From Hydractinia symbiolongicarpus (taxonomy: Eukaryota; Cnidaria; Hydrozoa; Anthoathecata; Hydractiniidae), in the NCBI RefSeq assembly GCF_029227915.1, contig NC_079875.1:22065001-22129000 (forward strand): DNA of 64,000 nt, in the 5' to 3' direction. Shown piece after piece: positions 1 to 13,320 of the stretch; the stretch's first letter is position 1; every line of letters starts with the position of its first letter. The notes under the pieces are model-generated. The model did not search any database. It had not been told where the DNA came from and worked only from the letters and a program-made list of their open reading frames with translations. The position numbers were made by a program, and so were the translations under genes.

Positions 1-134
1 TTGAATATTTAATCAAAAAAAATATCAAGGAAAAATCAAATTAAAAATGAATGAAAAAATAGGCCCTATATATAGTGATCTGATCATTTTACCTCTGAAC
101 CTATATAAAGAGATATTTAATATTTCGATTTTAG

Positions 135-3100
135 GAACTGGAGAGAAAAGCAGCTGAATTAGATCGAAAGGAGCAGGAGTTGAAGGCAATGCAAGCAAGG
201 AGTAAGTTCTATACCTTCACTAACTTAGCCATGCAGTTATACCTGTCGTATTTTTCCCTATTGTAACTTTATTTATCCAAAACTTACATTTTTTTATCAT
301 ATTTGATGTAACTAATTAAAGCAAAAAGTTTCATCCAAAGTGTAGAATTTATATGAGATCAATTTAAATAACCGTTTAGTCAATTTATATCCCTATTTTA
401 TACATGTAAAATCATTTTCAACAAGAGACCTGTGCATCTGTCAATATACTTTTTATCAATATTATGCGAGTATTCACCCCCAAATTAAGATACATCGTTT
501 TTCTTATAAAAACGCAGAATTTTTTTGCTTTGCCAAACCGCGTTCTGTCCATGCGTTTTCCCCCTTATCGTTGTTTTTTGTGTTAATGTTTCTTAACTTC
601 ACTAACTCGTAATTGAGATTAACGGGGTTCTTGCTGCACACCATATTAATGGTTTCGTAATCAGAAGGTCCGTGGTTCGGTCCACAGCACGGGCATGTTT
701 AGCAAGTGTCTTTACCACAGCTACGGGTCAACCCATGCCATGTGAGGGAAATTGGGTAGGTATTACCTGTGTAAACTTAATATATACATTCCGAACACAG
801 GACCCACATTGATAACAGTGTTTCCAACGCGGAAGTGGCTATATCCTATATAAATATTCGAAGTAATAATAATAATATAAAACAAGAGCCTGACTTTCTT
901 AAATTTTCAGAAAATCTACCCTAAAGTTTAGTAATAAATTTTATAATCCTATTCATGTTAATTGTCCAATTGGAGCCTCAATAAATTATTCCATCATATC
1001 GAAATAAAAAAAATATCGCCAAAAATATATACCAAACAATACAAAACTGGAATTGCTGACGTCAGCAAAAATAATGCTGGACAGGTGATCACTTGAAGCA
1101 CGATTTTTAAATGTGACAGTTATCATCCGCTCTTAGTTTTAGACTTACAACCCAACACAAGGAAAAATGTGGGAGTAAGGCATTTTTGGCCTCCCCTCCC
1201 CCTGCGTTACGCCTGCCACCATAAACCGTGGCATAAAGAATAAACAGGGTTGCCATGCCTTCAAACTCCTCAATTTTCCTTTTGCAATATCATTAGAAAT
1301 AAATTGTTCTTAACTCGTGGCGTTACCTATAAAATCTTCCCAAATCTTCTCGTTTCCTTTTTAAATCTCAAACTTCACTCTATAAAAAACACATATGGTT
1401 AATATTAAATAGTGAACTTTTCTTTTTTTGTTGTTTCGTTTCTGATAAGTTAAATGAGACTACATTGTGAGAGACCTTTTGCCTAGTTTGCTATTTATTT
1501 AGTCGGCAACAACAACTTTCCACCTTTTCCGAAATTTTTCTGCGTCAAGCCATGTTTCTATCACGACATCGAGTTGGAGATACCGATGGAGTCTCAAAAG
1601 ACGTGCAGAATGTTGTACTACATATGGCAACGTAAGTGTTGATCTTGTGATCTGAAATTGTTTTGTTTTATGCCACTTACAAAAGAGTCCACATCTGGGT
1701 AAGTTAGCTATATTTTTTTGGAAAAAGTTTGTTTACCAAGTACTCGCAACTTAAATACTCGTACGCAAATTTTTTGTATATATCATCAAAATTTCGAGTT
1801 TTGATGGTGGATTTGTTGCTTCATCTGAAATTAAGTAGCTGAAAACAATGACTGTAAAACCTCTATAGCTCAGTCTTTTTACATAACTAACACACCCCCG
1901 AGCAAATCGGATTAAATCGGGAAAAACACAATCTTTCTTTGTTTAGTGCTAATAATTATGAACATTTAAGATTAAGGCATTTATTGGTTAGGTGTTAATG
2001 CAGAGTTTTCAATTTTTTTAAGAAATGTTACTAAGGTTAGATAATTTTTATTTTTTTATTTTACACTCCTATTCAGAATTTACTACAACCATTACCTCTG
2101 TTTTTATAATCACGAACAATGCTTTTATTTGGTTTTTAATTCGTTTGTTTTTCTAGTGTACGTTTTGACGTTAATTCTGAACTTCGCTTCAGCGTTAGCG
2201 CTAATGTGTGACAAAGGTGATAAGGGAGCGGAAACATTTGGTATATCACTCTTGTACTTAGTCCTCTTCACACCTTGCTCTTTCATTTTCTGGTACTGGC
2301 CCATTTATAAAGCCTTAAGGTAAAAATTTTATTTTATTCTCTGTATTTTTTTATACAATACATTTTTTGACTTTGTTTCGAAAAGGGAATGGTAATCGCA
2401 TACAGATGCAGATGTGTACGGGACAGCTTAACATCAACCTAAATAGAAATAGACTGATTAAGATCGACACTAAATGTATTCGCCCACAATCCAAGTCTTT
2501 TTAGATCACAGGCTGACCACTTTGTCAGGAAAATCCGAAAAGTGGCTATTTTGAAGACACGCAATTTACTATAGGACAGTACCGCATATATATATTTCTT
2601 CTTACAGATCCGACAGCTCGTTCAGTTACATGGTTTTCTTCTTCGTGTTCTTCTTCCAAATCATTTTTACTGTTATTTACGCGATCGGTATACCTGGATT
2701 TGGTACATGGTTGGTAGCTACTTCCTTTTAATTTGCATTTTGTTTGTTTCTTTGTTTATGTTTACTTATTGTTTTTACCCTATTTTTTCAGCGGATGGAT
2801 AAATTCGGCTAGACATTTTGAAGATGATGGTAAAAGCAAAGCAGTGGCGGTCATGATGTTTATTTGTGGGACACTCTTCTCCCTGTTGGCTCTTTTTAAA
2901 GTCTTGCTACTGCGAAAGGTAGGAGTTCGTCAATAATCAACATTACCAGAGAATTTTTTTCGCGAATCTAAAAACACTCGAATTTTTCTTTATTTGATTT
3001 TGACAGATTGAATTCTTTTTTAATTTTAATATTTACTGCATCCGAGATAGGGTCAAGGTGAGTTACCACAAAAAAGGAAGAAAAATATTTGCACCGATAA

Positions 3101-3434
3101 ATTTTCGCGAACCAACAACTTTCTAAAATTTCAACTGATAATTTTTTAGCAGCTTCTAAAAGATAATTTTTTGAAAAAAAAAAAAAAACTTACGAATATT
3201 TTAAATTGAAGTATTCGCGAGAGAATTCTTGGCGTTTCATTTTTTAAAGGGCAATGATTTTTTACACTGTTATTGTTAATATATTAGGTTCACTCAGCCT
3301 ATCGAACGAGTGGTGCCAGTTTGGAGAAGGCTCAAGGAGAATTTGCGCGTGGAGTTGCTTCTAACAAGGATGTACAGAAAGCAGCAGCTCAAGCTGTCGC
3401 CACTGGTGTTTCAGAAGGGATAGGACGTCAATAA
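135..3434 (+). CDS. SCAMP: Secretory carrier-associated membrane protein (SCAMP), 3' six exons
   Basis: SCAMPs are four-helix membrane proteins of recycling endosomes and secretory vesicles. Six exons with GT/AG borders keep one frame: 135-201, 1503-1631, 2157-2319, 2608-2709, 2792-2918 and 3288-3434, giving 244 residues ending at TAA. The first visible exon is the charged coiled coil ([15 protein letters not shown]). The second holds the family's most conserved stretch, proline-rich and then [13 protein letters not shown], just before the first membrane helix. The next exons supply four hydrophobic segments; the [11 protein letters not shown]-type amphipathic peptide precedes helix 1 here. 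The last exon has the [18 protein letters not shown] type tail seen in SCAMPs. The N-terminal NPF-repeat exons lie left of the window, so the record is partial. Which vertebrate SCAMP is the closest orthologue cannot be decided here. Identification is strong; exon borders are read by eye. Confidence 0.93.
630..878 (+). repeat. tRNA-derived SINE inside a SCAMP intron
   Basis: A tRNA-like head with an anticodon-arm pattern (CTTCGTAATCAGAAGG-like, with TTTCGTAATCAGAAGG here) is followed by a near-canonical B box, GGTTCGGTCC, at about 674-683. The body contains the pieces ACCACAGCTACGGGTCAACC and GAGGGAAATTGGGT, and it ends in a TAATAATAATAAT tail. That order is typical of tRNA-derived SINEs. The A box is not clear. 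Boundaries are approximate and no target duplication was identified. Confidence 0.55.
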
Positions 3435-3607
3435 CTACTACACCTTTGATGCTGGTCTGTCTTCTTCGGTCGTTAAGCACATGTTCAACATTATCATTAC
3501 CCTCTATTGAATGTGGTCGCAGTTCCTTTTTCAATTTACTCGAGCAAAGAGCTACTTCTACTAACTTTGGAGCTTTTAGTCTACAATTCAAATTATTTTA
3601 CACCGTA

Positions 3608-3613
3608 AATAAA
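3608..3613 (+). promoter_or_regulatory. Polyadenylation signal of the SCAMP gene
   Basis: AATAAA lies 174 bases after the SCAMP stop, in an AT-rich stretch followed by a T-rich/GT-rich segment, as expected for a 3' UTR end. Confidence 0.5.
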
Positions 3614-3649
3614 GAATTTTGTGTTTATGGGGGGTGTTTTTGTGTATGA

Positions 3650-5795
3650 ATAGAATTTTTCAGCTAAAGAAAATTCAAAATGTTGTTAAACAATTCTGCG
3701 AAGCCACCGTTTTTTTCCATGCAAATGTGATAACTCGCGTGTTATATTTTGTGTTTGGTGTCAAACTTTTATTAATAATTCACACGGTATGTTTTCGCAT
3801 GCACTAAGTTATACCTTTTTTTTTCCTAGCTGTATAATGTCCTCGAATTTTTTTCCATGAAACAAATTCAGTTTTTACACTAATAACGGCTCTTGTTTGT
3901 TTCTTGTTTGTAGAAGTGTCAAAGAAGTGTTTTATATGAAGTGTAAAAAGTTTGCTTGTCGTTTTTATCCGTGCTAAAAGTAACACCATGCTCACATCTG
4001 CTTCATTAACAGTTAAAGTTTTTTGTCTTGTTGTTTCTTGTAAATTAGTGGTGTTAAAAACCGTGTTTGTATAGTAAGGTGTGTTATGGGATAGTTTGTA
4101 ATTCTATATTTTTTTGACGAAATAAACATTTTAGGGTAGGTGTTTTTCTTAAGTTCTGCGGGATGAAACATTAAATAGCTGAAAATGTCGGGTACAATAA
4201 TAAGGACAAAACCACATTCCCCATCCAACTCGATTTCAGCAGCTCCTTTAACAGGCTGAACTTTAGCTTTTTTTATACGCATGATGTACTTGGTCAATTT
4301 TTTAAGCATATGCAAAGTATTATGCGAAGCCTAAGAAATTGTTGTGAAGTTTTCATGTTTTGTGAGCAGTTTTTCCTTTTTATTCTTTATGTCTGAATTA
4401 ACCAGTATGTAGTTAGATTTAAGTTGTAATGAAAAGCCCTTGCAGGCTAAAAGATTTCGGCTTCTTGTTGGTGTGTAATTTTGTTCCCTATACCTTTCAA
4501 GGTTGCCAGTAGCCTGTTTTTTACAGAACTTCTACAATGTTGTTCTCATCGTAAATCTTTAAAGTCTTAAAATTATATCAGAATTAGGGTCTCCCTAAGT
4601 GTACAAAAAGTAATCTGTGAAAATTGATACTTTAACAATACAGCACTACACTTAACATTCAAAAGAAAGAAACGAAGACGTTTTAGCATATCAATTTATT
4701 AAATATCATTGCTCGTGGTGCAGCGATATTTCAGAAATGTTTTATTATACCTGCGACATGGCTTAAATCGTTATGAAGTTTAAGATATCTAAGATTTGAT
4801 CCTACAAGTTTAACAACAAAAAGAAATAGAAGTAGATGAAAGAAACAAAAAAGTTATGACTACGTTCATCGGTTTAAAATTAACAAAAGAGACCAAATCT
4901 AAAATGCGATTCTCTGGTATTAATACTTTATCGTAACTTCGGTTAAACAGAAACACAGGAAACAGGCATTATTAACATTGGACTGGGCGCTTAGTACAGG
5001 TAAATTGTGTCACCAATGCGTTTAGGCGTAATACCCTTTTCAAATGATGATATTTTCATCTTAATATGTGAAAACATAGACACAATGAAGAGAATATCTT
5101 AAACGTTGATAGAGTTGAAATTTAGACAATTAAATAATTATACTAACCCAACCAAATATTTCTCTTCGCTTCAAAAACTTCGCTTTGCAGATTGGTGAAC
5201 AAGCTGGCGTATAATCAATATGGCGTCCTTAAATTCGGTCCCTCAAATGACTCGTATCTTAACCCCTTGAGTTAGGTTTAGTTGAACAAAATCCGCCTCA
5301 TCAAAAACATAACTGGGAAACGAAAATTTGAAAGGGTATCTAGCATAGAAACATAACATTTACAAGCCTCTGTTATATTTTTAAAATGCTTCTTAGAAAG
5401 AGCATATAATTTTCTGCAAAACTAAATCTACTTTGGACAACTTTTTTATATACTCTCTTCCGCTAATTATAATTTTATAAGAGAGTCTGTTGATCCATAG
5501 GGACAAGCCTATTCTCAATAGAAATATTACGTCTATGCTATTATTTTTATTTTCTGATAATTGACTTCACCCTTGGGATAAGTTTTGATCGTACCATACG
5601 ATCGTACTTGTTTACTTGAACGTCGTAAAGTGTAGTGATTATAATAATTTCTCAAAGCTAAAATTGAGGTTCAAAGACCCTGCGAAATGCGTGATAATTC
5701 ATAGAAATCATCTTATTTTCGACATGATTTTAAAATGAAATTCGCGCTATTTAATTTCGCTTTGAAATGCACGAGTTAATTTTTAAAATACATTA
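3650..5795. other. Intergenic, no gene seen
   Basis: AT-rich sequence after the SCAMP 3' end. The open frames on either strand are short, lack splice context or family motifs, and use AT-biased codons. The 100-residue reverse frame at 4013-4315 is the longest and I cannot tie it to anything. Confidence 0.6.
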
Positions 5796-5802
5796 GAAAC
5801 AA

Positions 5803-6300
5803 AAATTTTCGGACGGAAAAAACTTTCGTGCTCTTTTTTGTCCAAAAATTTTTCCGTTCGAAATTTGTGTCTGCCGAAAGTTTTTTTATCTGAAAATTTT
5901 GGTTTTTCTAATTTTTCTAATTTTTAAAAAACAGTCCAGTGCATAGAAATTATATATAGGTTAATCAGAAAATCAATAAAAACTGCATTATTAAATGCAT
6001 TATATTATTTTTTCGTTATTTTCACATTTGGCTTAGGCTCTATCTATAAAGTTGAATCTTGAAGACCTTTTTTAGATCTTGATGGACTATATGCACACTT
6101 TTAGCCTTCTTTTTGTGTCATTTTTCGTAATCATTACTTTTGAAATTTGGTTAAAATTCGTTCAAAAGACTTACCCATACATTTGTTGACTTTACAAATC
6201 TTGTCCGAATATTTTTCCGCTGAAATAAAAAATTGTGTCCGAAAGTTTTTCCGCCGAAGTTTTTCCCCCGAAACATTTTCCGCCGAAAATTTTAGTTATG
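5803..6300 (+). repeat. Dispersed repeat, copy A (TTTTCGGACGGAAAA family)
   Basis: It starts AAAATTTTCGGACGGAAAAA and ends TTTTCCGCCGAAAATTTTA, so the ends are imperfect inverted repeats. The interior shares long stretches with 44446-44818 in the same order, including the pieces GAAATTTGTGTCTGCCG, GGCTCTATCT and TTTGAAATTTGGTTAAAA. Short sub-terminal TTTCCG/CGGAAA palindromes recur. It is a non-coding, MITE-like element; the superfamily is unknown. Confidence 0.65.
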
Positions 6301-8558
6301 TAATCACGATGTTTGTTTTTTGCAGAATTTTAAATCTAAAAATTAATTTAATTTTTTAAAACACGAGTTGACAGTACAAAGCAACACAAATTTTTTGTTC
6401 GGGCTCACTTTAGATCGTTATCAAGTTCGCATGAAAATAAACCGTCAATGGACGTACATAGTGAGAAGACTTTTCTGTTTAGCTATAAACGTTGTTGTGT
6501 TATACTCAGTGGTCTCGTAATATTAAAGCTTACCTCCCACTTGAAAACAAATTGATTTCATATGAAAGAGCTTGAAAAGTTGTCTAGGAATCTTTTTTAT
6601 TTTTTCAAAAAATCTTTATTGGTTCTCAAGATTTTTTTCTTAAAAGTTCCAATAATTACGCATGACAAGTGAGGTGTTGTATTTAACGATTATACCAACA
6701 TATGATGATGTACATATGTTTTAGGTTGATATTTGAATTTACAATTATCATTGATAACAGTAATTAGCATCAGGGAGACGATGTCATAATTTCGCATAAT
6801 TAGTGGAACTTCCCAGAAATCAACTTGTTATTAAGTGAGAGATAAGCTTCAAGAATTCCCAATGTATTGGTTGTAAGTGAAATTGACAATTTGCACGCCG
6901 CGTGTTACTATTTTTAGTAAACGTGGGAATAATTTTTCACAAGAATATTTTTTATTAAATCAAAAAGAAAACATTTGTTAAAAGTCAAGAGGGGAAAGAA
7001 TGTTGGAAGTAGTATTAATAGTAGTAACGTGATTTTTGACGTGCAATTTGGATATCGTTACATTAATGTATATAATTCTCATTTCACCACCTTACAACCC
7101 ACCTCCGATAAAAATCAAACATTATAGCTTACTTTTGACATGAAAAAGCGTAGAATGATGTTTCACAAAGCCACAAAAGACATGATGCTAGCGTTAACAA
7201 CTCAGGTAAGGTGTTTATGATGTGGAAAATTAATGCTGTTTTTTTTTAAAGTCTTTCAGATGCAATGACGATGATGATTATTTTGTGTTTACTAAAAAAT
7301 TTGGGCTGAAACATGTTTTTCTGGTAAAATCTTAGCCTGGACGCTGTTATGAGTAATATCACATTCAGCAACTCCAAAAGTACTGAGACTAAAGTATGTT
7401 GTAATGCTAATAATTTTCTTCGCTTGAAATATTTGTGCTTATTAAAAGTGCTAAACATATATAACATATCACAATTTATACAATATACATTTAAACATAT
7501 TTACCATAAATATATAACAGTCAATTCCAGTAAACGGAATAATCGGTTTCGGCAAGGTCCTTGGTTTCGGTAATACCTAAAAGAATAAATTATCGTGAGA
7601 ACAAATTTTCGCTAGGATTAAATTTTGCGAACTTAACTCCTCTCTCGATTCATACCGTTTTTCAAAAGCTTTTACGAAAGAAGCGTGAATTTGAAGACTG
7701 CTAAAGTTGAAATCGTTTCTTGAAAAAAAAACTAACAGAAAGTAATTTTCGCGAAACTTAGAAAAGCTCATGAAAATCGCGAAAATTTATTCCCACTAAA
7801 AGTAACATTATTTAAGAACAGCAGTCATTTCAATGTTATTACATTTGTCTCGAAATCCCCGTGTTTCGATTTCGATAGATAATGCAAAACAGTTGCGTGA
7901 ATACAATCAGATATTTGTAACAGTAAGAGCGGCGAGTCGCCTGGTGGTCTTATTGACATACTTCTTTTTTTCCAAGTTTCTGATATCTTTTTTTTGCTTT
8001 AGATTTCTACGTTGTACATTGATTTCGTAAGCTGCTAGCACCGCGATCAAAATAAAATTTTACTCTTTCAGTATTATGTTTCGCAATCAGTCCGTATGCA
8101 CAGGCTAGCTTGCTAGTACTTTCCACACCAGCTCTACAGAATAATCCAACAAAGTAACCGAAATTTGAGAAAAACGGCAGTGGTGCCTATCTGCCAATAT
8201 CATGAAACATCACTAAAAGATTTCGAACTATTTTTTTTTCCCTAATACATAGTGCATGGGGCAGAGATTGCCTTAAACGACCTTCAAACGAATATTTATT
8301 TCCATAGACCTAACGATGATTATTTTAGACTTAGTAAGTCGTAACAGCGGAACACATTATGTTTAGAGGGCGGATTGTGTAAAGTTAGGTTTAATTAAAA
8401 CAAAGCATTAATCATTTTTGGTCAGGGAGTCGGATTTGCTACTGATAAAAGTGGGAACTATACAAGAAATTGAATGCATCACGACCGTCATAAAGATTAC
8501 AAAAATCGTAAGAAAGTGAGTGAAGAGAAGCGTGACTTTGAAAACAAAGAAAGATTGA
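6301..8558. other. Intergenic with TTTTCGCG-type repeat fragments
   Basis: No gene recognised. The stretch 7577-7800 carries repeated AAATTTTCGCG / CGCGAAAATTTATTCCC motifs. The same motif type appears at 2950-3240, 61740-61860 and 62440-62480, suggesting one degenerate dispersed family. The open frames here are short and unsupported. Confidence 0.45.
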
Positions 8559-8994
8559 TTGATAAAAGGAAAGTGTTTGGTGAACGTAATGTCATTACAC
8601 ATCCGTCACCAATCTCGCCTATTTGCTGTTGTAGAAAAAATGATTCAAGTGTACTGGTGCGTTGGGTCTCTATACGCAACACTAGAGTACCCTGATGAAA
8701 CTGCAACACCTGGTATTTATAATGTTAAAGAAATTGGCAATTCAACTAATGTCAGTGCATGAGGAAGTTGGCTTTGATGAATTTGATGCTGTTGGCTCTA
8801 AAAATCCTTCCCCAAGTCCATCGAGTTCTTATCACTTATTGATCACCCTTCAACAAAGTGAAAGAAACAGTGTTACAAAGCTTCCTTGTAATGTTATATT
8901 TGTCAACAGGGAGAGTATTTACGAGGACATACTAGAAAGTTTTAATAACAAAAAAAATGGATGGTTAGAAAGTTATTGTGGGGAAGTAGTATGA
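8559..8994 (+). pseudogene. Decayed fragment of a HECT-associated cnidarian protein family
   Basis: Two forward frames together look like one decayed domain. The first (8559-8762) contains HIRHQSRLFAVVEKMIQVYW then VGSLYATLEYP, resembling an 'RLF....VYDWVGSLS..PEYF' region that I associate with G2/M-phase E3-ligase-like proteins. The second frame (to 8994) contains MSVHEEVGFDEF and VNRESIYEDILESF, like the segment that leads into a HECT domain. At least one frameshift separates them and no catalytic HECT lobe follows. Assignment rests on remembered family patterns and is tentative. The region may be a gene relic or part of a mobile element. Confidence 0.35.
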
Positions 8995-9599
8995 AGGGAT
9001 ATGCATTTACCTAGCGCCTTTTCCGGACAGTTTATCAAAAGTTTGTGGGGAGAAATGAGACAAGTACAATGTTTTTTATGTTACGATATGTAAAGCGATG
9101 TTATGTCAGCACATATATATAAGTATAAGTGACTAGCAGTTACTTTTCTCATTCCTTAACGATGTGCCATACAAAGAAAAAGATAACGACACCAACAAAA
9201 AAATGTTGTGCGATAAAAATTCAGTATACCAAACAAGGTAAAAATTTGTTCAACAGCAGAAACTTGCTTTAAAGTATTGACATTACCACATAGATATAAC
9301 TCCTTTACTCATATGCAAGACAACTGATTGAAAAAGACTAAAATTTTTGACTGATGAGAAACTATAGACGAATTCCGTTGTTTACATTTTCCGCGGTAAG
9401 CTCTTTCAGCTTTGGCATTTGCGTAGCAGGAAAAAAAATGGGGGCGCTAGGTGAAGCAAAGTCCATTTCATTCCCAGGACATTGTTGAAAATACTTTCTA
9501 ATAATTGTGATACCTGTTCACTTATGTTTTGTTACTATCTCGCTTGCGAGGATAGTATTGGATGGTCAATTGCAACGTCGTCAACGAGCTTTTTTTACA

Positions 9600-9670
9600 C
9601 AATTTTTTTTTAGAAAAACTGCCTTCGGGTGGATACGAACCCGAGACCTTGAGTATAATATTTAATTTGA
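9600..9670 (-). repeat. tRNA-like B-box remnant (possible reverse-strand SINE)
   Basis: Read on the minus strand, 9631-9650 gives GGTCTCGGGTTCGTATCC, containing a B-box-like GGTTCGTATCC. No matching A box or acceptor stem is visible, so this is at most a SINE head or degraded tRNA relic. Confidence 0.3.
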
Positions 9671-9974
9671 TGCCTTTAATATTAATCATTTGTAAACCCG
9701 GTTTGACAGCTGGCAAAATACTAATTTTTTTTAGAATTTTTTTTGCAAAATGATTCCTCTCAACGAAATAAAGTTGTGTTGTGACTTTCAAGTTCTAAGA
9801 ATAAGGATTTTAAAAGAATTTTTAAGCGGTCCTTTCGAAAAATGGCCAAAGGCTCTCAGAGGTATGGGACCTAAAACTTTCACATGCAGGTGTCTAAAAG
9901 ATAAATATAAAAAGTCAGTAAGTATCATAACCTTGCATCATATCTCTCACGCCAGGAACAGCTGTAAATCAATT

Positions 9975-10366
9975 TACAATCCTGGCCAAAATTGTTGATA
10001 AAATTTCCAATGCAACATAAGCTTATAAGATAAACAAAGATGCAAGCCCCCCTCTCCCCCCATTTCAATGTTGAAGCCAATGGCTGGCTGTGGGTTGAGT
10101 GGCCAACTGCATTTTTCAAACTTTGACAATGTGACAATGACTTCAACATTGAAATGGGGGAGAGGGGGACTGGAAACTAGCTACTATTCTATAAGTGAAA
10201 ACCTGCACTGTTTTAGTATACACATACCACAATTTTGCTGGCTAGTTTATGTCAACAAAACAGAGAATCTCTACACATGGGACGACAGAAACAGAAATAA
10301 TGATAATAAAGATAATAAATCCACATGTGTTTGGCCTTTTCTCAACCAATTTTGGCCAGGATTGTA
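9975..10366. mobile_element. Inverted-repeat (MITE-like) element with an internal hairpin
   Basis: The ends at 9975-9996 and 10345-10366 are inverted copies of about 22 bases matching at all but one position (core CAATTTTGGCCAGGATTGTA). Inside, 10047-10076 and 10141-10168 form a second inverted pair of nearly 30 bases built on CTTCAACATTGAAATGGGGG, separated by a 64-base loop. No open frame is convincing and no target duplication was seen, so it is a non-autonomous element of unknown superfamily. Confidence 0.6.
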
Positions 10367-10742
10367 GGTTTATGAAATGACCCCAGTTAGTATTTAAAAT
10401 AAATTGTTGCAGTGATGGACTTTCTCTTAGGAGACGCACAACAATTTCTCAAAAAATTCAAGTTCTATGATCGATAAACTTGTGATGTATGTAGCCCAGC
10501 TCCATTATTGCTATGCACGAAACCGCCGTTTGGTCTGATATGATTTCAGGAACAACAGTCGATTCAGTAGGCAAAAAGGACTTTAAAATAAGTGGTAGGT
10601 TGTATGTGTTAGAAGTGTTATGTTGTACGGTAGTGATAGACCATTGAACGTTTTGCTCTGTGGAAAGTTCCTCTTGACAAGGCGGAAATCTTCAAGCCTT
10701 AAGGCTTCTTGTTATTTTTTAAATTGTTTCTGTAGTTAGTCT

Positions 10743-10925
10743 TTGTCTCCATCAAAAGGTTTTTCTCTATTTTTCTCTAATTTTATCTCTATTTTTTTAA
10801 TTTTTTTTCTATATTTCTTTTATATATTTTCTATATTTTTCTATATTTTTTATATTTTTTCCATATTTTTCTATATATTCTTTATATCTTTTCTATATTT
10901 TTCTGTTTTTTTCTATATTATTTAA
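10743..10925 (+). repeat. CTATATTTTT low-complexity tract
   Basis: About 180 bases of pyrimidine-rich near-repeats of TCTATATTTTT. The open frame read through it (phenylalanine/isoleucine only) is an artefact of the composition. Confidence 0.8.
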
Positions 10926-13014
10926 AGAAAAGAAAGAAGCTGACACAGCAAAATTTTGAGAGAATGCGATGTTGTAGCAGTGAAATTACCAGAGAGGTTA
11001 ACTTTAATTTATGACCCTGTCTGACACATGCCGAAATGCCTGAAATAGTATATTTGACGTGACACAAACTTAGCAGTTCGATGATCATTTTTTAGCACCA
11101 TTTTTTAGTCAAAAACGAAGCAGTTCTTTGATTTCTGTCGGCGCTACGCGGAATCTTTAAAACCGTCTAATGGAGATAAACAGCACAGAAGATGCTTCAT
11201 TTTAATCTCTAGCAATCTAATGACCAATCTGAACATAGATAATCTGATCCTCACGGATTCTTCGTGTGGCCAGAACATTTCATGGCCAAATAACAGCCAT
11301 TTATATTCTGTTAGTCACCCTGCTAATCTGGTTGGTCATATCTGACTGTATTATTGCAGCTACCTAATGTAAAACGGAGCTTAGTACTGTTTTTAAATCC
11401 GTGTATTTTACCAGTTAAAAATTATTTTATACCTATCTCACCTTTTGGTGCTGACTTGTCCCTTTAACTATAGACTAGTTGGATCTTCTTTTTAATTGGT
11501 GCTGACATGCCCCTTTTTTTTTAGTTTAATCAGATCCATGTAGCTTATGTCCTAATTTGCATAATTTTCCATTAGAGGACTGGACACCCAAATCATCCCT
11601 TTCAAGGAAAAAAGGAACTAAAAATAACATCCAAACGACACATTGTGTGGCTACTTCTATCAGATTTAAAAAAAAGAAGAATGGAAGTAACATTTCAACT
11701 TTGTTGTTGTTCTTATTTTCAGCCATTACAATCTCTATTTTTCTTATTGTTTAACCTCACAAAGTAATGTAAACTTCAACATAATTAACAGACAGGAAAA
11801 ATACTAATTTTATTTTAGCTGTCGCTAACTTTTATATGCGCTCCATTTAGTACCAGATACCTTTGTCGAATTATGCAGCATATAAACATCACTCTGTTTT
11901 TATACAGATCATTATTGTGAAAGAATTTGATTTTTACGGCAAAGAGATATGTATCCGACTAATGTTCCGCCTTTTCTTTAGAAACTCATTAATGGAAGAG
12001 TAAGATAGGCGACAAACCAATTTACTGCGACCAAATATTTGCCTCGTTTTGAACACTTGCAACTTTGTTTTTCTTTCACGTTGCCAATCAGAAAAACCCT
12101 TTTTTCCACAATGTTTCAAGAGAATTTTTTTTTGCTCAGCCAGCTAAAACTAGTAAGTAAACACCCGGACTGATTTTATATGAACACGATTATAAAGGAC
12201 TTTATGAACATTGGTCGATTTGAATTGAAGGTTTTCTCTTGTAAACTCTTGTATGAGAACGAGAATTCTAAGATTCTAAAAGTCTAGTTAACTAGGCTAA
12301 CGGCCGCCATGGTAACAAGGATACTCGTGCATATTATCGCAATCAACTCGAAGATATATACTCAGATGATGTCCTGGGGACGAAGTTATATACTATTTTA
12401 CAAAGCAAGGTGCCCACACAGGTAAAGCTATGTTATGTACATAAAGAATTCTAACTACTTTAGGTATCTGTTTATTAATCCTAACTTGATTTTATCTTAC
12501 TAAGCACTGCTAGGCTTAGTGACCATTGTAGTCCCCAGTGCTCTTTGCATTCATAACTCTCGGAACGAAAGCTGGAGCGTTCATTCTTTGTTATGTCTTA
12601 ACGTTAGGGTAGTGTTTATTTACGTTGTGAGTAATGCCAGCACATTAATCTTTTCAATCATCCTCTAAGATTACAGAGATGACGTCTCAACGAAACATGT
12701 GCGTCCTAATAGGGATAAACGTCACGGTTTAATATTTAATATTTCAATCTTTTACAACTTATTTATTGTGAAATACTAAGGTGGTGAAATACTAAACGCA
12801 TGATGTTGTCACTGCGTGCTAACGATTGTTCCCTCTCGTGTGTATATACGAGAAATTATTGTGCAGATGGAAGAGGTAAGTTTTTGTTGTTGATAGGAAT
12901 ATTAAAATTATTTTTATAGCTGCTGACTCTTAAAGTACCAATAAGCGTCCTCTATATTCTCCTGATTGTTAAGTTGTCAATTTTTTTCCAACCCTTGTCA
13001 CGCTAATTTCAACC
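10926..13014. other. Intergenic, no gene seen
   Basis: AT-rich sequence left of the BEL/Pao element. I found no splice-bounded exon or protein motif. The short open frames at 11526-11754 and 11934-12119 are not supported. Confidence 0.55.
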
Positions 13015-13136
13015 TGTTGGATCCCGGGAAAAGAATTACGATCAGACTGAATATTAAGTTTTCTTTCTCAAACATAAGGTTTCAACTATTATCTAGTTCA
13101 TGTGAGGGAGGCTCTCCACCAGAGAGATCTGACACA
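13015..13136 (-). repeat. BEL/Pao 3' LTR (left copy)
   Basis: It matches 15858-16000 almost base for base except for a 22-base gap after position 13099. TG and CA termini are present on the minus strand. Confidence 0.88.
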
Positions 13137-13146
13137 CTCCCCCTTG
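13137..13146 (-). other. Polypurine tract of the BEL/Pao element
   Basis: On the minus strand AAGGGGGAG abuts the start of the 3' LTR (TGTGTC), the place where plus-strand DNA synthesis is primed in LTR elements. Confidence 0.7.
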
Positions 13147-13320
13147 AACAAAAGTGTTCAACAAGTACTACGTTAAGATACATAAAAACTAAAGAGTATA
13201 TACAATGTCAGGTTTGCCCCAGAATACGTCGTATAAGAATGCTATTGTCTGCTGCAATCCTTCTGGGGCGGTCCGTTGCAGTGTCATCGGCTATAACTGT
13301 CATATCGCTGTCCATAATTT

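Noticed and set aside
4013-4315. 100-residue reverse frame
   Set aside because: Longest frame in its area, but no motif, no splice context and AT-driven composition.
10743-10925. 60-codon F/I/Y-rich frame
   Set aside because: Product of a CTATATTTTT low-complexity tract.
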